Source: Codonopsis lanceolata
Taxonomy: Eukaryota; Streptophyta; Magnoliopsida; Asterales; Campanulaceae
Reading direction: 5' to 3'
Length of the DNA: 64,000 bases
Assembly (NCBI GenBank): GCA_013146195.2
Contig: CM028377.1
Coordinates: 2,046,001-2,110,000, forward strand
Shown: positions 1-10,127 of the stretch, piece by piece
Numbering within the stretch: position 1 is the first letter of the stretch
Layout of the letters: the number at the start of each line of letters is the position of its first letter
Program-made: the position numbers and the translations under genes
The notes under the pieces: model-generated
The model's database searches: none
What the model was told of the DNA's origin: nothing
The model's input: the letters and a program-made list of their open reading frames with translations, nothing else

Positions 1-99
1 CTCTCTTAGTTAATATATTCACGCAGGTTCCACCCTGCTTTCCAAAAAAACTAAAAGAAAAAAAGAAAAAAGAAAGAGCAACCCCATGTTATTGATGAT

Positions 100-1863
100 G
101 TGCCAACCGAAAGTGTGGAAATTGATCATGAGAATGTTGAAATTGAACACAATGAAGATAATGAAAATGTAGGGGATGAGCACCTCCCGAAAATAGAAAC
201 TCTAGATGACTACCAACTTGCTAGGGACCGACCTAGACGGGAAGTTAGGATACCACCTAGACTTAATGATTTTCATATGACATCTTTTGTGTTTAGTGTG
301 TTTGATTCTCTTGACAATTGTGATGAACCTAAATCTTACCATGATGCTTTAAAGTCTCCTCATTCTGCTAAATGGTTAAATGCTATGAAAGATGAAATGA
401 ACTCGTTGCATGTTAACCAAACATGGACCTTGGTCCCTAAACCTAAAACATGTTCTCTTGTTGCCTGCAAATGATTGTTTAAGGTTAAGACTGAGAATGA
501 GAGTGTTAGATTTAAAGCACGGTTGGTTGCTAAAGGATTTACTCAAAGGAGGATAGATTACAAAGAAATTTTTGCTCGGTTGTCAAATTTACTACGGTAA
601 GTCATGCTTGCTTTAGTTGCTCGGTTTAATGGGGAATTAAAACAAATGGATGTGAAACGAAAACGCGTTTTACATGGTGACTTGGATGAAAAAATTTCAT
701 GAGACAACCGAAGGTTTTGTTGATAAGAGAAATCGACTATGTGTGTTTATTGAAAAAATCTTTGTATGGCTTGAAACAATCTCCTAGGATATGGAACAAG
801 AAGTTCGATATGTGTATGTTGTCTTTAAAATTCACTCGCAGGTCTTATGATCATTGCTTGTATTTTAAAGCCAACTCTTCTCCTCATGTGTTCCTATTGA
901 TTTATGTTGATGATATGCTAATTATCAGTCCTTGTATTAAATCAATTGAAGATGTGCAAAATTGTCTTAGTGCGAATTTTGACATGAAAGATCTAGGAGA
1001 TGCTAAAAAGATTTTGGGAATGAACATTGTTAGGGATAGAAAGAATTCCACTATTTCTCTTAATCAAATTTCTTATGTGCAAAAGATTTTGAGTAAATTT
1101 AGGATGGAGGATGCTAAACCAGTAGATGTGCCTCTAGGAGGACATTTCATCCTTAGTAAAAATCGAGGCCCCCAAACCGATTTTGATAAAAGCAAATGGA
1201 GAAAGTGCCTTATTCTAATGCGATTGGTTCCATTATATATCTTATGGTTAGCACTAGACCTGATATAGCCTATGCTATTAGTTGCTTGAGTAGATACATG
1301 TCTAACCCTGGTATGCCTCATTGGGAAGCGGTTAAATGGCTTCTTAAATATCTTGGTTATTCTGTGAATTATGGCTTGAAATTCTCCAAATGGAATGAAG
1401 GTGTTATATTGAAGGGTTATGTGGATTCTAACTATGCTAATGATAGAGATAGTAGGAAGTCTACTACTTCTTATGTGTTCACTTTGTGTGGCTCATGTGT
1501 TAGTTGGAAATCTCAATTACAACCCATTGTTGCATTGTCTACTACCGAGTTTGAGTTTGTTGCTATAAGAAGCTTTTAAAGAAGCGACTTGGTTGAAAGG
1601 ATTGATAAGCGAAATTGGTTTTCTAAAGGAAAAGTTGTGGTTTATTCGACAATCGAGAATTCAACTTTGCAAAAACCGTTTTTCATGATAGAGCGAAACA
1701 TATCTATGTTCGTTTTCATTATTGAGATTTAATTGAAAAGGGTTTTATTTTATTAGAAAAAATTCCATCTCAGTATAATCCTGCGGATATGAATACGAAA
1801 TGCTTACCTATGTTAAAATTTCAAACGTGCTTGAAAATTTTTAATTTTGATACCGGTGGTTGA
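100..1863 (+). pseudogene. Ty1/copia pol remnant: reverse transcriptase and RNase H
   Basis: Degenerate 3' half of a copia polyprotein. The RT entry region (KWLNAMKDEMNSL, NQTWTLVP) lies at 100-474. It breaks at a W-to-stop change (TGA, 472-474). RT continues at 699-1268 with YGLKQSPRIWNKKF and the catalytic YVDDMLII. RNase H-like sequence follows at 1196-1579 (SRPDIAYAIS, SWKSQLQPIVALSTTE) in another frame. A broken tail with FHDRAKHI and KIPSQYNPAD ends in TGA at 1861-1863. Order and motifs are those of the Ty1/copia RT-RH unit. Gag, protease and integrase would lie upstream of the window. Multiple stops and frameshifts mean it cannot encode active enzyme. Family identification is secure; the lineage within copia was not determined. 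Confidence 0.9.
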
Positions 1864-2065
1864 ATGGATGCTTCGTGTCCCTGTTTCCCTACTTTGTGTT
1901 TGGAAAGTGATTCATGTCCCTTCTACAATTTTTCTTTGTGAAAATCTGTCTCCCGTTCTTGGTTCCTTCTTTGTGTTGGATCAAGTTCGGGATAGGCTAT
2001 GATGCACCCCACTTGTGTCCATGAGTTCAAAGTGATGGTCCCGATACTTGTTCCAAGGTGGAGAT

Positions 2066-2760
2066 TGTAAGTGTTGGCATGGCCCAAAACGGGCAGCCCA
2101 CTTCCAAACCCAACCTAGCAACCCAAGACCCAAACCCAATTTGCTTACCCCCTCCCTGTTTGACTTTCTGCTCGTGAATGGCAATTTTGGGAGAATCTTT
2201 GATTTCCCAAAATTGCATCAGTTCCTTCCTTTTTCCTTTTCCAATCAGCCATGTCTTCCAATGCTTGGGCCGGAATCTTCGGTACTTGATTGATCCCTTT
2301 GAGCACTATATATACTCCTTGTGGTCTGCTGCCTTCAACAACCTTGAATCAGTGAATGGTTGGTGTGTGAACAACCACAACAGCATCACAGTGCCATATA
2401 TATCTCTCTCTCTTTGCGTCTTTGGTTTGAGCCGATACATTGGGAATACACTTTGTGTGTGTGAGCTTGAGATTACTGTGATTGAGAGTTCTGTGGGGGG
2501 GGGGGTTTCGGGTTGTGGGATTTCTTGTTGGAAGGCTGGGTGGTATACACAGTTGGGTGAAATCCTTGGAAACATTGTCCCTTTCGGTAGTGAACTCTTG
2601 GGTTGGACTGCTATACTTTGTGTATAGGCAGTGGGGATCTGAGCCTAGGCAACCATAAGCCCTAGACAGATCGAGTTAGGCTCCGTTGAGGCGAGGATAT
2701 TCATAGCACTAATTTTATTATTTATATTGCTTTGTTATAAATTGTTTTTGCAGGTGATAC
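2066..2760 (+). repeat. Probable 3' LTR of the copia remnant
   Basis: About 200 bp after the pol stop lies a purine-rich AAGGTGGAGATTG (2055-2067), the usual copia polypurine tract. The LTR should begin at the adjacent TG (2066-2067). A TATA box at 2306-2316 lies inside, as expected for a U3/R border. The 3' end is not visible because there is no second LTR in the window; 2760 is a guess. Open frames within it (2048-2627) have no recognisable protein similarity. Confidence 0.6.
2306..2316 (+). promoter_or_regulatory. TATA box of copia LTR
   Basis: CTATATATACT about 240 bp into the putative LTR, on the element's coding strand. The position fits the LTR promoter. Confidence 0.5.
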
Positions 2761-2796
2761 ATTGCAATATACTTTGATATTATTAGTGGGTTATTT

Positions 2797-2836
2797 TTCG
2801 ACTTTGGTATATTGTAAGTTTACTGCCAAAGTCGAA
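2797..2836. other. Perfect 11-bp inverted repeat, 18-base loop
   Basis: TTCGACTTTGG (2797-2807) is followed after 18 bases by its exact complement CCAAAGTCGAA (2826-2836). It lies between the copia LTR and the inverted gypsy LTR. No flanking poly-T or Helitron CTRR end was found, so its origin is unknown. Confidence 0.5.
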
Positions 2837-2892
2837 GATGGGTTCTATTCAAAGTCCTTTTTTTTAATTTGGTGTGGCCCCGGTGTTCGTTT

Positions 2893-3840
2893 GATTCGGT
2901 AAAGTATCCTTATTTTTACGTTACACAAAAAGAAACCAAAAATACCAGATTTGTAAAGGGTTCGGAGGCTAAGTTACGAGTTGGGAAATGGTTAGGCACC
3001 CAACTCGCCCTTTCAGACTCAAAATAGATTTTTAGCTAAATATGTTATTTTTATAAAGTTAACAATTTAAATAAAGCATAAATATATATTAATGTATATA
3101 TAACAAAAGAAATAAAGAAACTTACAGCAGCCTCATTTTAGAGTTGCATATAAACTTAAATAAATTAGGACATAATAACGGCTTATTTTAGTACTATTTA
3201 TACCCGAAATTTGAGCATTATAACGACTTATTTCGTGATATATTATTATTTAAATATTCACATTTTAAAGTCAAAATAATAAATACTTTAAGGTACCTAC
3301 CTCTTGAAACGTGTGGGCTTTATCCGGACCAACTTCTTTTCTAATTAACAGGTTTTATGATGTACTCGCTCTATCCTTCAGGGAGAGGGAGGCTTTCTTT
3401 CTTATGGTTGTTGTCGGATTTCGGGCAGTGTGACTGCTCTTTTTGGTTGTTTCGCCTCGAGATTCAGGCGGCACAACTGCTTGTTTTTACTTGATTTCGT
3501 TGTCGTTGAGTCTGAAATCGGGCAGATCAACTACTTGCTTTGGCTGTATTTGACGTTTGGATTCGAGCAGGACAACTACTGAGTTTGTGATATTTGGCCT
3601 ATGTGTGCGTGCTGTGTGAATGTGTGTGTGTTGTGTGTGCGTTTGTTTATGTGTGGGAGGGGGCTGCCGAGAGAGTTTTTGTGAGAGAGGGACAGTGAGT
3701 GAGGGAGTGAGATTAAGGGAATGAAGGAATTTTGGAGAGAGGGACGGTGTGAGTGAAAGATTGTTCTTATTGGCTGTTGGGCTGAGGGAGTATATATAGG
3801 AGGTTTAATTGGGGTGGGGTGACCGGCTGCCCTCTTTTAC

Positions 3841-3871
<31 letters not shown>

Positions 3872-3996
3872 CTTTTCTTTTTCTTTTTTTTTCTTTTCTT
3901 CCATTGTCTCTGAAACATAAAAAAAACTTGTATTAGTCCATTTTGCGATAACTATTGGACAATATAAAATAGGGGTACGAATTTAGGGTGTTTACA
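2893..3996 (-). repeat. Tat-like Ty3/gypsy LTR, inverted copy
   Basis: Reverse complement matches the LTR at 13439-14703 at both ends. The block around 2940-3030 (GGTTCGGAGGCTAAGTTACG, then the 'cccaactcg' segment) mirrors 14580-14660, and the end at 3970-3996 mirrors 13439-13465. On the minus strand the LTR begins TGTAAACACC at 3996, immediately after a purine tract (rc of 3997-4005). The lower end (~2893) is approximate. It contains degenerate 'gcagtt..ctgcccg' repeats (3430-3570) and a long T-rich tract (3841-3900). Confidence 0.75.
3790..3799 (-). promoter_or_regulatory. TATA box of inverted Tat-like LTR
   Basis: Minus-strand CTATATATAC about 200 bp downstream of the LTR start at 3996, consistent with the U3 promoter. 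Confidence 0.5.
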
Positions 3997-4986
3997 AAGC
4001 CCCTCAACGATGGAGTTTATGAGTAAATGAGAGTTTATAAATAAGTGAACGTCGTTGATAAGATAGGCTCCCAAATTCGAGATAAGTAATGATGGGGATG
4101 ATTTTTGAGTTTTAACATATTAGCGATGCAAAATATTTTTTAGGTGATGGTCGGATTTACCAAAATAGGCTACCTACGTATCCCTTTCGGGAATCAGACC
4201 GATCGTAGCTCAGCTCAGCTCTATATTCCTAAGGATTTACCTATAGTAAACATGATGGTGGAAATCTATACTCCTAGGGATTCACCTAGTAAACACGATA
4301 ATGGAAGTCTATAATCCTAAGGATTAACTTAGTAAACACGATGTTGGAATGTCTATGTTCGTGGGGTTGAACCTAGTAAACACAATGTCTGTATCTTCTG
4401 AAATTTCGTCGGCAATGTTCTTATATATGTGCCATCATCGGCATGATTTTTTTGATATGCCCTTGTCAGTAATATTTGATGATGCACCCTCATCAGCGAG
4501 ATTGATGATGTGCCCTCTTCGGTAGGATGGTTGATTTGTGTGCCATCATCGGCGAGATTTGATGATGTTTTCTCTTCAACATGCTCGATTTATGTGCCAT
4601 CGTCGACAAGATTGATGGTGTGCCATCTTCGGCAAGATTGACTTATGTGCCATCATCGACGAGATTTGATGATGTGCCCTCTTTGGCATGGTTGATTTAT
4701 GTGTCATTGTCGGCAATGTTTCATGATGTGCCCTCGTTGGCATGTTTGATTTGCCATCTTCAGCAGGATTGGTTTATTTGCCATCATCGGCAATATTGAG
4801 GATGCGCCATCATCGGCGTGTTTGATATATGTGCCATCGTCGGCGAGATTTTTTTTATGTGCCCTTGTCGGCAATATTTGATGATGTGCCCTCGTTGGCA
4901 TGTTTGATTTATGTGCCATCTTCGGCGAGATATGATAATGTTCCCTCTTCGGTATGCTCGATTTATGTGCCATCATCGGCGAGATT
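3997..4986 (-). other. 3' untranslated region of inverted Tat-like element
   Basis: Internal sequence adjoining the polypurine tract of the inverted LTR. Its end next to the LTR (3997-4080) is related in reverse complement to 13339-13438, which precedes the plus-strand LTR of the same family. No coding frame is recognisable. The distal half is a minisatellite. The element is cut at 4987 by another LTR fragment. Confidence 0.6.
4431..4986. repeat. Degenerate ~27-bp minisatellite
   Basis: About twenty imperfect copies of a ~27-bp unit around 'gtgccatcatcggcgagattgatgat', alternating with 'gtgccctcttcggcatg' variants so that a ~54-bp higher-order period is visible. Open frames on both strands are a by-product of the repeat. 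Its place just inside the PPT fits the hypervariable 3'-UTR arrays known from Tat-lineage gypsy elements. Confidence 0.85.
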
Positions 4987-5169
4987 TGTCACAACCCGAC
5001 CCGAATTCCAACACCAAATCCCAAGGTCATGTCGCTGAAACTAATATAATAAGACGACAAACACTTTGTTAAATAGTAGCGTGAGTCGAACAGTCGAGCT
5101 AACAAGCTCTAAACATGAACATAAAGCCGTACTAAAATACGGGATTTCAAAAATCGAATTAGCGGAAGC
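4987..5169 (-). repeat. LTR end fragment, chromovirus-like family D
   Basis: Starts TGTCACAACCCGACCC and matches the reverse complement of 56220-56369 over about 150 bp, including CGAACAGTCG.GCTAACA and TCTAAACATGAACATAAAGC. It is one LTR terminus, truncated at 5170 by the next element. Confidence 0.75.
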
Positions 5170-5649
5170 TGTTGGTCCCAATGAGCACAATAATAAGCTA
5201 GAAGGGGGGGGGTTGAATAGCTTATTAAACACTTAAAACTTTTTGGTAAATACTTTGAAAGATACTTGCAATCTATTGAAAAGATTCAAGTAGCGGAGGA
5301 CCTTCAAAGTTGTTGTTCCAGGTCTGCCGATAAGGACTACCGGTAGACCTTTACAAGTTACTTAAGTTCTGCTGAAAATGGATAAAGATAATCAAAGTAA
5401 TTATGCAGTTCAAATATCGGACAAAGCAAGAAGGAATAACACAAGTATTTTGGGATGGTTCACACTATAATGAGTGCTACGCCCACCACCAAGGCAATCA
5501 ACCTTGATTTAAATTGTGCACTATGTTTTCCACTAGATCAATTACAAAGAATATCCCTAATGGATCGTGTACAAAATATTGACTTGTGTTTGGGGTCTAG
5601 GGAATTAAATATCTGTAAATACAGGATATTTAATTCGTGCAGAAGTATA
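5170..5649 (+). repeat. Copia-like LTR, left part, split by CACTA-1
   Basis: Begins TGTTGGTCCCAATGAGC followed by a G-rich run and GTTGAATAG. That start is familiar from plant copia-type LTRs. The sequence is interrupted at 5649 by the CACTA element and should resume at 13221. Neither a second LTR nor coding sequence is present to confirm it. Confidence 0.4.
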
Positions 5650-5674
5650 CACTACAAGAAAATGGGGTATTTGG

Positions 5675-6140
5675 GACGGCCAAAAACCGTGCGAATAGTA
5701 TTTGGCACGTTTGGCTCCTTCCTTAATACTTGGGTGCCAAATACATTTGTCTCGGCTCAAAACCGTCCCAAATACTATTTGGGACGGCAAAGGGGACGGT
5801 TTGATAGGGTGGTGCCAATTAACATACATTTGGGACGGTTTTTGTTGAACCGTGCCAAATAGTATTTGGCACAGTTTATCTGCCCTCCCAAATAGTAGCA
5901 TTAGGCACGGTTTTGATTATGTCCCAAATAGTTTTTTGGCACAGTTGGGTTGCCTTCCCAAATAGTAATTGGCACGGTATTGGTTGCCCTCCCAAATAGT
6001 ATTTGGCACGGTTTTAGTTGCCCTCCCAAAAAGTTTTTGGCACGATTTTTTTGCCCTCCCAAATAGTATTTGGGACTGTTGTGTTTGACCTCCCACGTAG
6101 TATTTGGCACGATTGATGCCCTTCCAAATACCATTTGTGA
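5675..6140. repeat. CACTA-1 left subterminal repeats
   Basis: About ten copies in both orientations of motifs such as CCAAATAGTATTTGGCAC and TTTGGGACGGTT. Matching motifs occur at the right end (13030-13200). In En/Spm, subterminal repeats of this kind are transposase (TnpA) binding sites; that role here is inferred from position. Confidence 0.8.
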
Positions 6141-7624
6141 CCAATTTTTTTTGTATTTGCTATCGTTTTAATATAAGATGACCACCATTTGTTTGAGTCA
6201 AATATATGCTAATTATCAAATGGAAAACAATTACATTTTATAAAAATGAATTGAAGTCATAAAATAAACTAATTATATAGATATGTTTCTAATTAGTACC
6301 CAATTAGTCAAAAGCATAACCTAAAAAACATTCAAAATTACATAAAAGTACAATAAAAAAAGATTGTATATAGATCAACTACCCTTCAAAAACTAAAGTT
6401 TCAATATGCATCTTTCTTATACAAAAGTGTCTATTGAAATAGACAGATCAAGTCGTCCATTATTGAAATAGCTAGCTCAAGTCGTCCATCGGTGAGTTGG
6501 TCCAAGCCTACAACAAAAATTATATAATTAGTATAAATAACGTCAAAAAAAGAAAAGAAAAAAAAAGATGTACCTCAAGAGATCTACTGGATGGTAAACA
6601 TCTAAATGTACGACTTACTTTATCTTTTTATTGTTTATAATGTAGCAATTACCCCGTCAATGTAACTTTCATTTGTCCATATACAGCTTGCAGATTTGAT
6701 CTTATATGCTTCATAAATTTTTTTGGATAAGGCAGCATATGGAGCTGTTGGTGACCTTGGTTGTAACTTCTATGACATGAACTAACATTTCAGTCAACTA
6801 TGAGATAAAATAACTCAAGAATAGTCACCAGTCACCACTCCTCCCCTAAACATCAATATGTAAGTCTCCAATACTCCCTCATCCCCAAAACAGAAACAAA
6901 AAAAGAGTTATTTTTCCATAAAGGCAAACATAAAGGCATTTACTCATAACCTCTCAGAAGAAAATATTCTAGGAGAAGATGGATATGGTATAGCATCCTA
7001 TCTAAATCTGTACACAAAAATCAAACCAACAACGCATGAATATATATCACAAATTCCTGTATCCATCCATAAGGGAGAACATAGCATATCTATGTAGGCA
7101 GAAAATTTAACACAGTAAGTTGCATGTAGTGGAATATCTCCAATTCACACTTTCCTAATTTATATTCATTCATAAGGCTATATTCAAAAATTTAAATAGC
7201 ATAGCATTCCAAAAAGAACATCCAGATTAAAGGATGGGATGTTGGGGACTATAGTAAGAATGAATAGAATGAGCTCACCAATTTTAAGATTCTAAGTCAT
7301 TGAGGAATTGATTATTTCATCTAAATCATTCCTGATCTAACTGAAAGTGGTAGGATAATGATCATTCCAGGTCTAAAGTATGCATGTCATAAAGATGTCT
7401 TGGAGTTGGGGATTCATTTTCCTGAAATGCAAGTCCATCCAGTGTAAGCAGGAGATTGAAGTCGAGCCATTTATAGTACCTCAATTCCGATCACGGAGTC
7501 CACGTTTTGAGAAGTCTAATATAGTCTTACTTTGACTTTTCTAGGACAATTTGATTAAACTTTAACCAAAGTTTAGAATTTACATATTATGCCAATAAAA
7601 CAGGGTTCTTTGCGCTATTATCTA

Positions 7625-7802
7625 CTCCCTCCGTTCCGGACAAAGAGTCCACTATTCCATTTTGGTATGTTTCACTTAAAGAGTCAACTTTCAAAAATTA
7701 AGGCATGAAAGTGTCATTTTATTAATAATGACCTACTAAAAGTGACATTTTTTAAAAATGTTTGACTTTCAAACGGGGACTCTTTGCCCGGAACGGAGGG
7801 AG
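7625..7802. mobile_element. Stowaway-like MITE, 178 bp
   Basis: Terminal inverted repeats CTCCCTCCGTTCCGG and CCGGAACGGAGGGAG flanked by TA on both sides (7623-7624, 7803-7804). These are the hallmarks of Stowaway MITEs mobilised by Tc1/mariner transposases. It has no coding capacity. It sits inside the CACTA-1 block that is absent from CACTA-2. Confidence 0.92.
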
Positions 7803-8416
7803 TAGTTCTTTATTTATTCTGGATTTTCCATCAAAAACTGAGATATAAGGTTATTGAGATTTAAAAAAAAAGATTCACTAGTTTTCATATAGCAAAGGGG
7901 ATCTTCCTTGATCACGAGTTGAGACTTTTACAAAAAAAATCATTTATAATGAAGCACTTGGTAAATGATACAATGGCATAGATTCGCACTAAAGTTGCAG
8001 AGAATATCCACTGTAACACCTAAAAGCATTGGAAGATTTCTTCCATTGGATCCTCTAGCCTAGACACCCCTAATTGCTTTAGAGCAGACCAAAACCTTGG
8101 TCTTATTTCCATTCTTATTTGAACTGTCTTGTTTAGAACAGTGCAGAATGAATAGATCAAGCAGTACAAATCAAGCAGTGCGAAAAATAATCAGAAAGGC
8201 CAAGTGTTCCCTGCACCCTTGTTATTTTTACATAATTATTTTTGCTAGATAAATTAACTATCTATCATTAAAGAAAAAGAGCAGCAAGCCCACCTTCAAA
8301 AAAAGGCCGATCACGACTACGGAACAAATCAATGAAACTCTCCTTCAAACGTATGGATACATGTGGTTCACAAGAACAGCTGTTAGATCAATGGAAAATA
8401 TCAATCTTAGAAGTAG

Positions 8417-8840
8417 CAATACAACCCAAATTTCACAATATGAACTGATTTCATAGCCAACAATCAGATTCCAGGCATTGATTTTGCAACAGTTCACTTG
8501 AATCCTGATCAATGGTATCCTTACCGCCAAAAAATAACCAACGTGACCTCAGATGTGTGTTCTAACAATGGAATTCTGATGTACAGGTTAATCAATTCAC
8601 ATGATGAATCTAAACTTTCGTTCTTGAATGAATGGGTCAACAATCACATTCAAGATGCACATACACTCCTTCAAAAGCCAGTTTTATTCAAAGTTTGGGA
8701 AGTCGTTGAAAGACCCAGGGTTTGACATAAACCAAAGAGATCAACAGTTCACTACTGTTAACTTAGCTGTCTATGAATTGGCTAGGGGAGGAGAAATCCA
8801 ACTAACAAAAAGTTTATTAATTAGTTTTGGACCTTAACTT
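8417..8840 (+). pseudogene. MAN: Captured fragment of mannan endo-1,4-beta-mannosidase (GH5)
   Basis: Two exon pieces of a plant cell-wall endo-beta-mannanase, a secreted GH5 enzyme that cuts mannan backbones. The first (to 8514) reads TDFIANNQIPGIDFATVH and PDQW; the start of this segment has a Gly-to-stop change (TGA, 8441). A 72-bp GT-AG intron (8515-8586) follows. Removing it restores DQW-LINSHDESKLSFLNEW in frame. The second piece continues HIQDA..KPVLF, then after a one-base deletion the FGKS..DPGF..NQRD segment that contains the family's nucleophile region; the usual Glu before FGKS is lost. Similarity fades after ARGGE (~8807). The N-terminal half and the C-terminus are absent. Non-functional; it lies within CACTA-1 and was presumably transduplicated. 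Confidence 0.88.
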
Positions 8841-9437
8841 TTTCTTGGCACCGAAACCATTAGTATGCATGTTTCCATATATTCATAGAAATGCTAGGTG
8901 AAAGACTTGTGCCTCCTTCATTTATCGTTTTGCTGTATCGTCATGGACGCTCATACAACTTATTTAAGGGTTGACCAAGAGAATTGCTCCTATGTTTTAG
9001 GACAGGGAGATGCTAGGTTTTAATCAAGTTCATATCGTAATTTGATTTATATCTTCTGCAAGTTTGTTCTGTAAAGTTTTTTTTAACAGAAATCATTTCT
9101 GTCGACCTTGATTTTCTTTTCACTTGATAGTTGGCTTATTAAGGGGGAGCAGCGTCCTGCTACCAACAACTCTCTTTACTCGCGCAGATAACTAATCCAT
9201 CCTTGGGCCAGAAAGATGGATCGAGGAAGAAGGCGAGAAGGTTGGACCTAATTTCCATTCACTATGAGAAGTACTGGGCAAGCAATCTCATCAGGAAGGT
9301 TGAACTAGACTAGAGCTCTTGGTTACTTAAGGGGACATTCGTAATGTCTGAAGTTAGTTTTCTCATTAAAGACCAGACAGGTAGTGTAAGAGGGGGTAGA
9401 AGAAAGCTTAATCTGAGTCTGACCTTGTATCATGCAG

Positions 9438-9828
9438 GATTTTAGAAATATTGAGTCTTACCGTTAGGAATTTGCTAATGAGGGGTTACTTAAAGGCCAC
9501 AAGCACCTCTTGAAGAACATCAGTAGGCGGAAACCTGCTCATGTGCACTAGTCCTCAACAACCAACTCCAATCTATAGCACATCAGCTCCATCATCTGTT
9601 GAAGTTGCGAGGTTTGAGATCAAGGAAGATGTCCAATACCTTAAGAAGGATACGAATGCTATCATGTATGAGATTGTAATGCTAAGGCAGCAACAGCAAG
9701 CAACAGATCAGAAGTTGCAAATAGTTGGGCATCGCGTTCACATATTGGAGCAGAAGCAGCAACAGATGATGTCGTTCCTGGAAAAAGCTACGCAGAGTCT
9801 TTGTTTCTTATCCCAACTCTTGCACTAA
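9438..9828 (+). pseudogene. HSFA1: Captured fragment of class-A heat-stress transcription factor
   Basis: Begins right after an intron acceptor (AG, 9436-9437) at the position of the conserved intron inside HSF DNA-binding domains. The end of the DNA-binding domain follows (EFANEGLLKGHKHLLKNISR, then RKPAHVH), with Trp-to-stop (TAG) in the 'RWEFANEG' motif. After a frameshift, 9541-9828 encodes the oligomerisation domain HR-A/B: heptad pattern, LRQQQQATDQKLQIVG, QQQMMSFLEKA, ending in TAA after SQLLH. The long HR-A/B with the QQQQATD segment points to class A, closest to A1 from memory of the family. Nuclear-localisation and activation domains are missing. Non-functional host fragment carried by CACTA-1. 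Confidence 0.9.
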
Positions 9829-10127
9829 CCAAATGAAAGTAGGAGATGCAATTCTGTAGGGAGTAAGACACGGAGACTTACCCACTTGGATGTGTCTATT
9901 GAAAGATGTTTTCATTGAATCTTCAAATTCAAAGCTCATCTTTTTGGACTTAAATTTCACTTCGTTTTTATGGTGAAAAACACAACCCTTTACTTTCATT
10001 ATCATAACACAGAATTCATACTTGTCGAGTCTCTTTCTAGTCCCGTGCATTGCATGCCTCTCTACTTTCACCCACTACACACACAGTTAAAACCACTCCC
10101 TCCCTTCCTCCCAAATACAACTTTTTT

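Noticed and set aside
4431..4986. Possible CRISPR-like array
   Set aside because: Copies are contiguous and degenerate with no unique spacers, and the sequence is a plant retroelement 3' UTR.
5455..5862. 135-aa frame crossing the CACTA-1 left end
   Set aside because: It spans the transposon/host junction and the subterminal repeats, so it is fortuitous.
9808..10071. 87-aa minus-strand frame after the HSF fragment
   Set aside because: No recognised motif, and it overlaps the HSF 3' end antisense.
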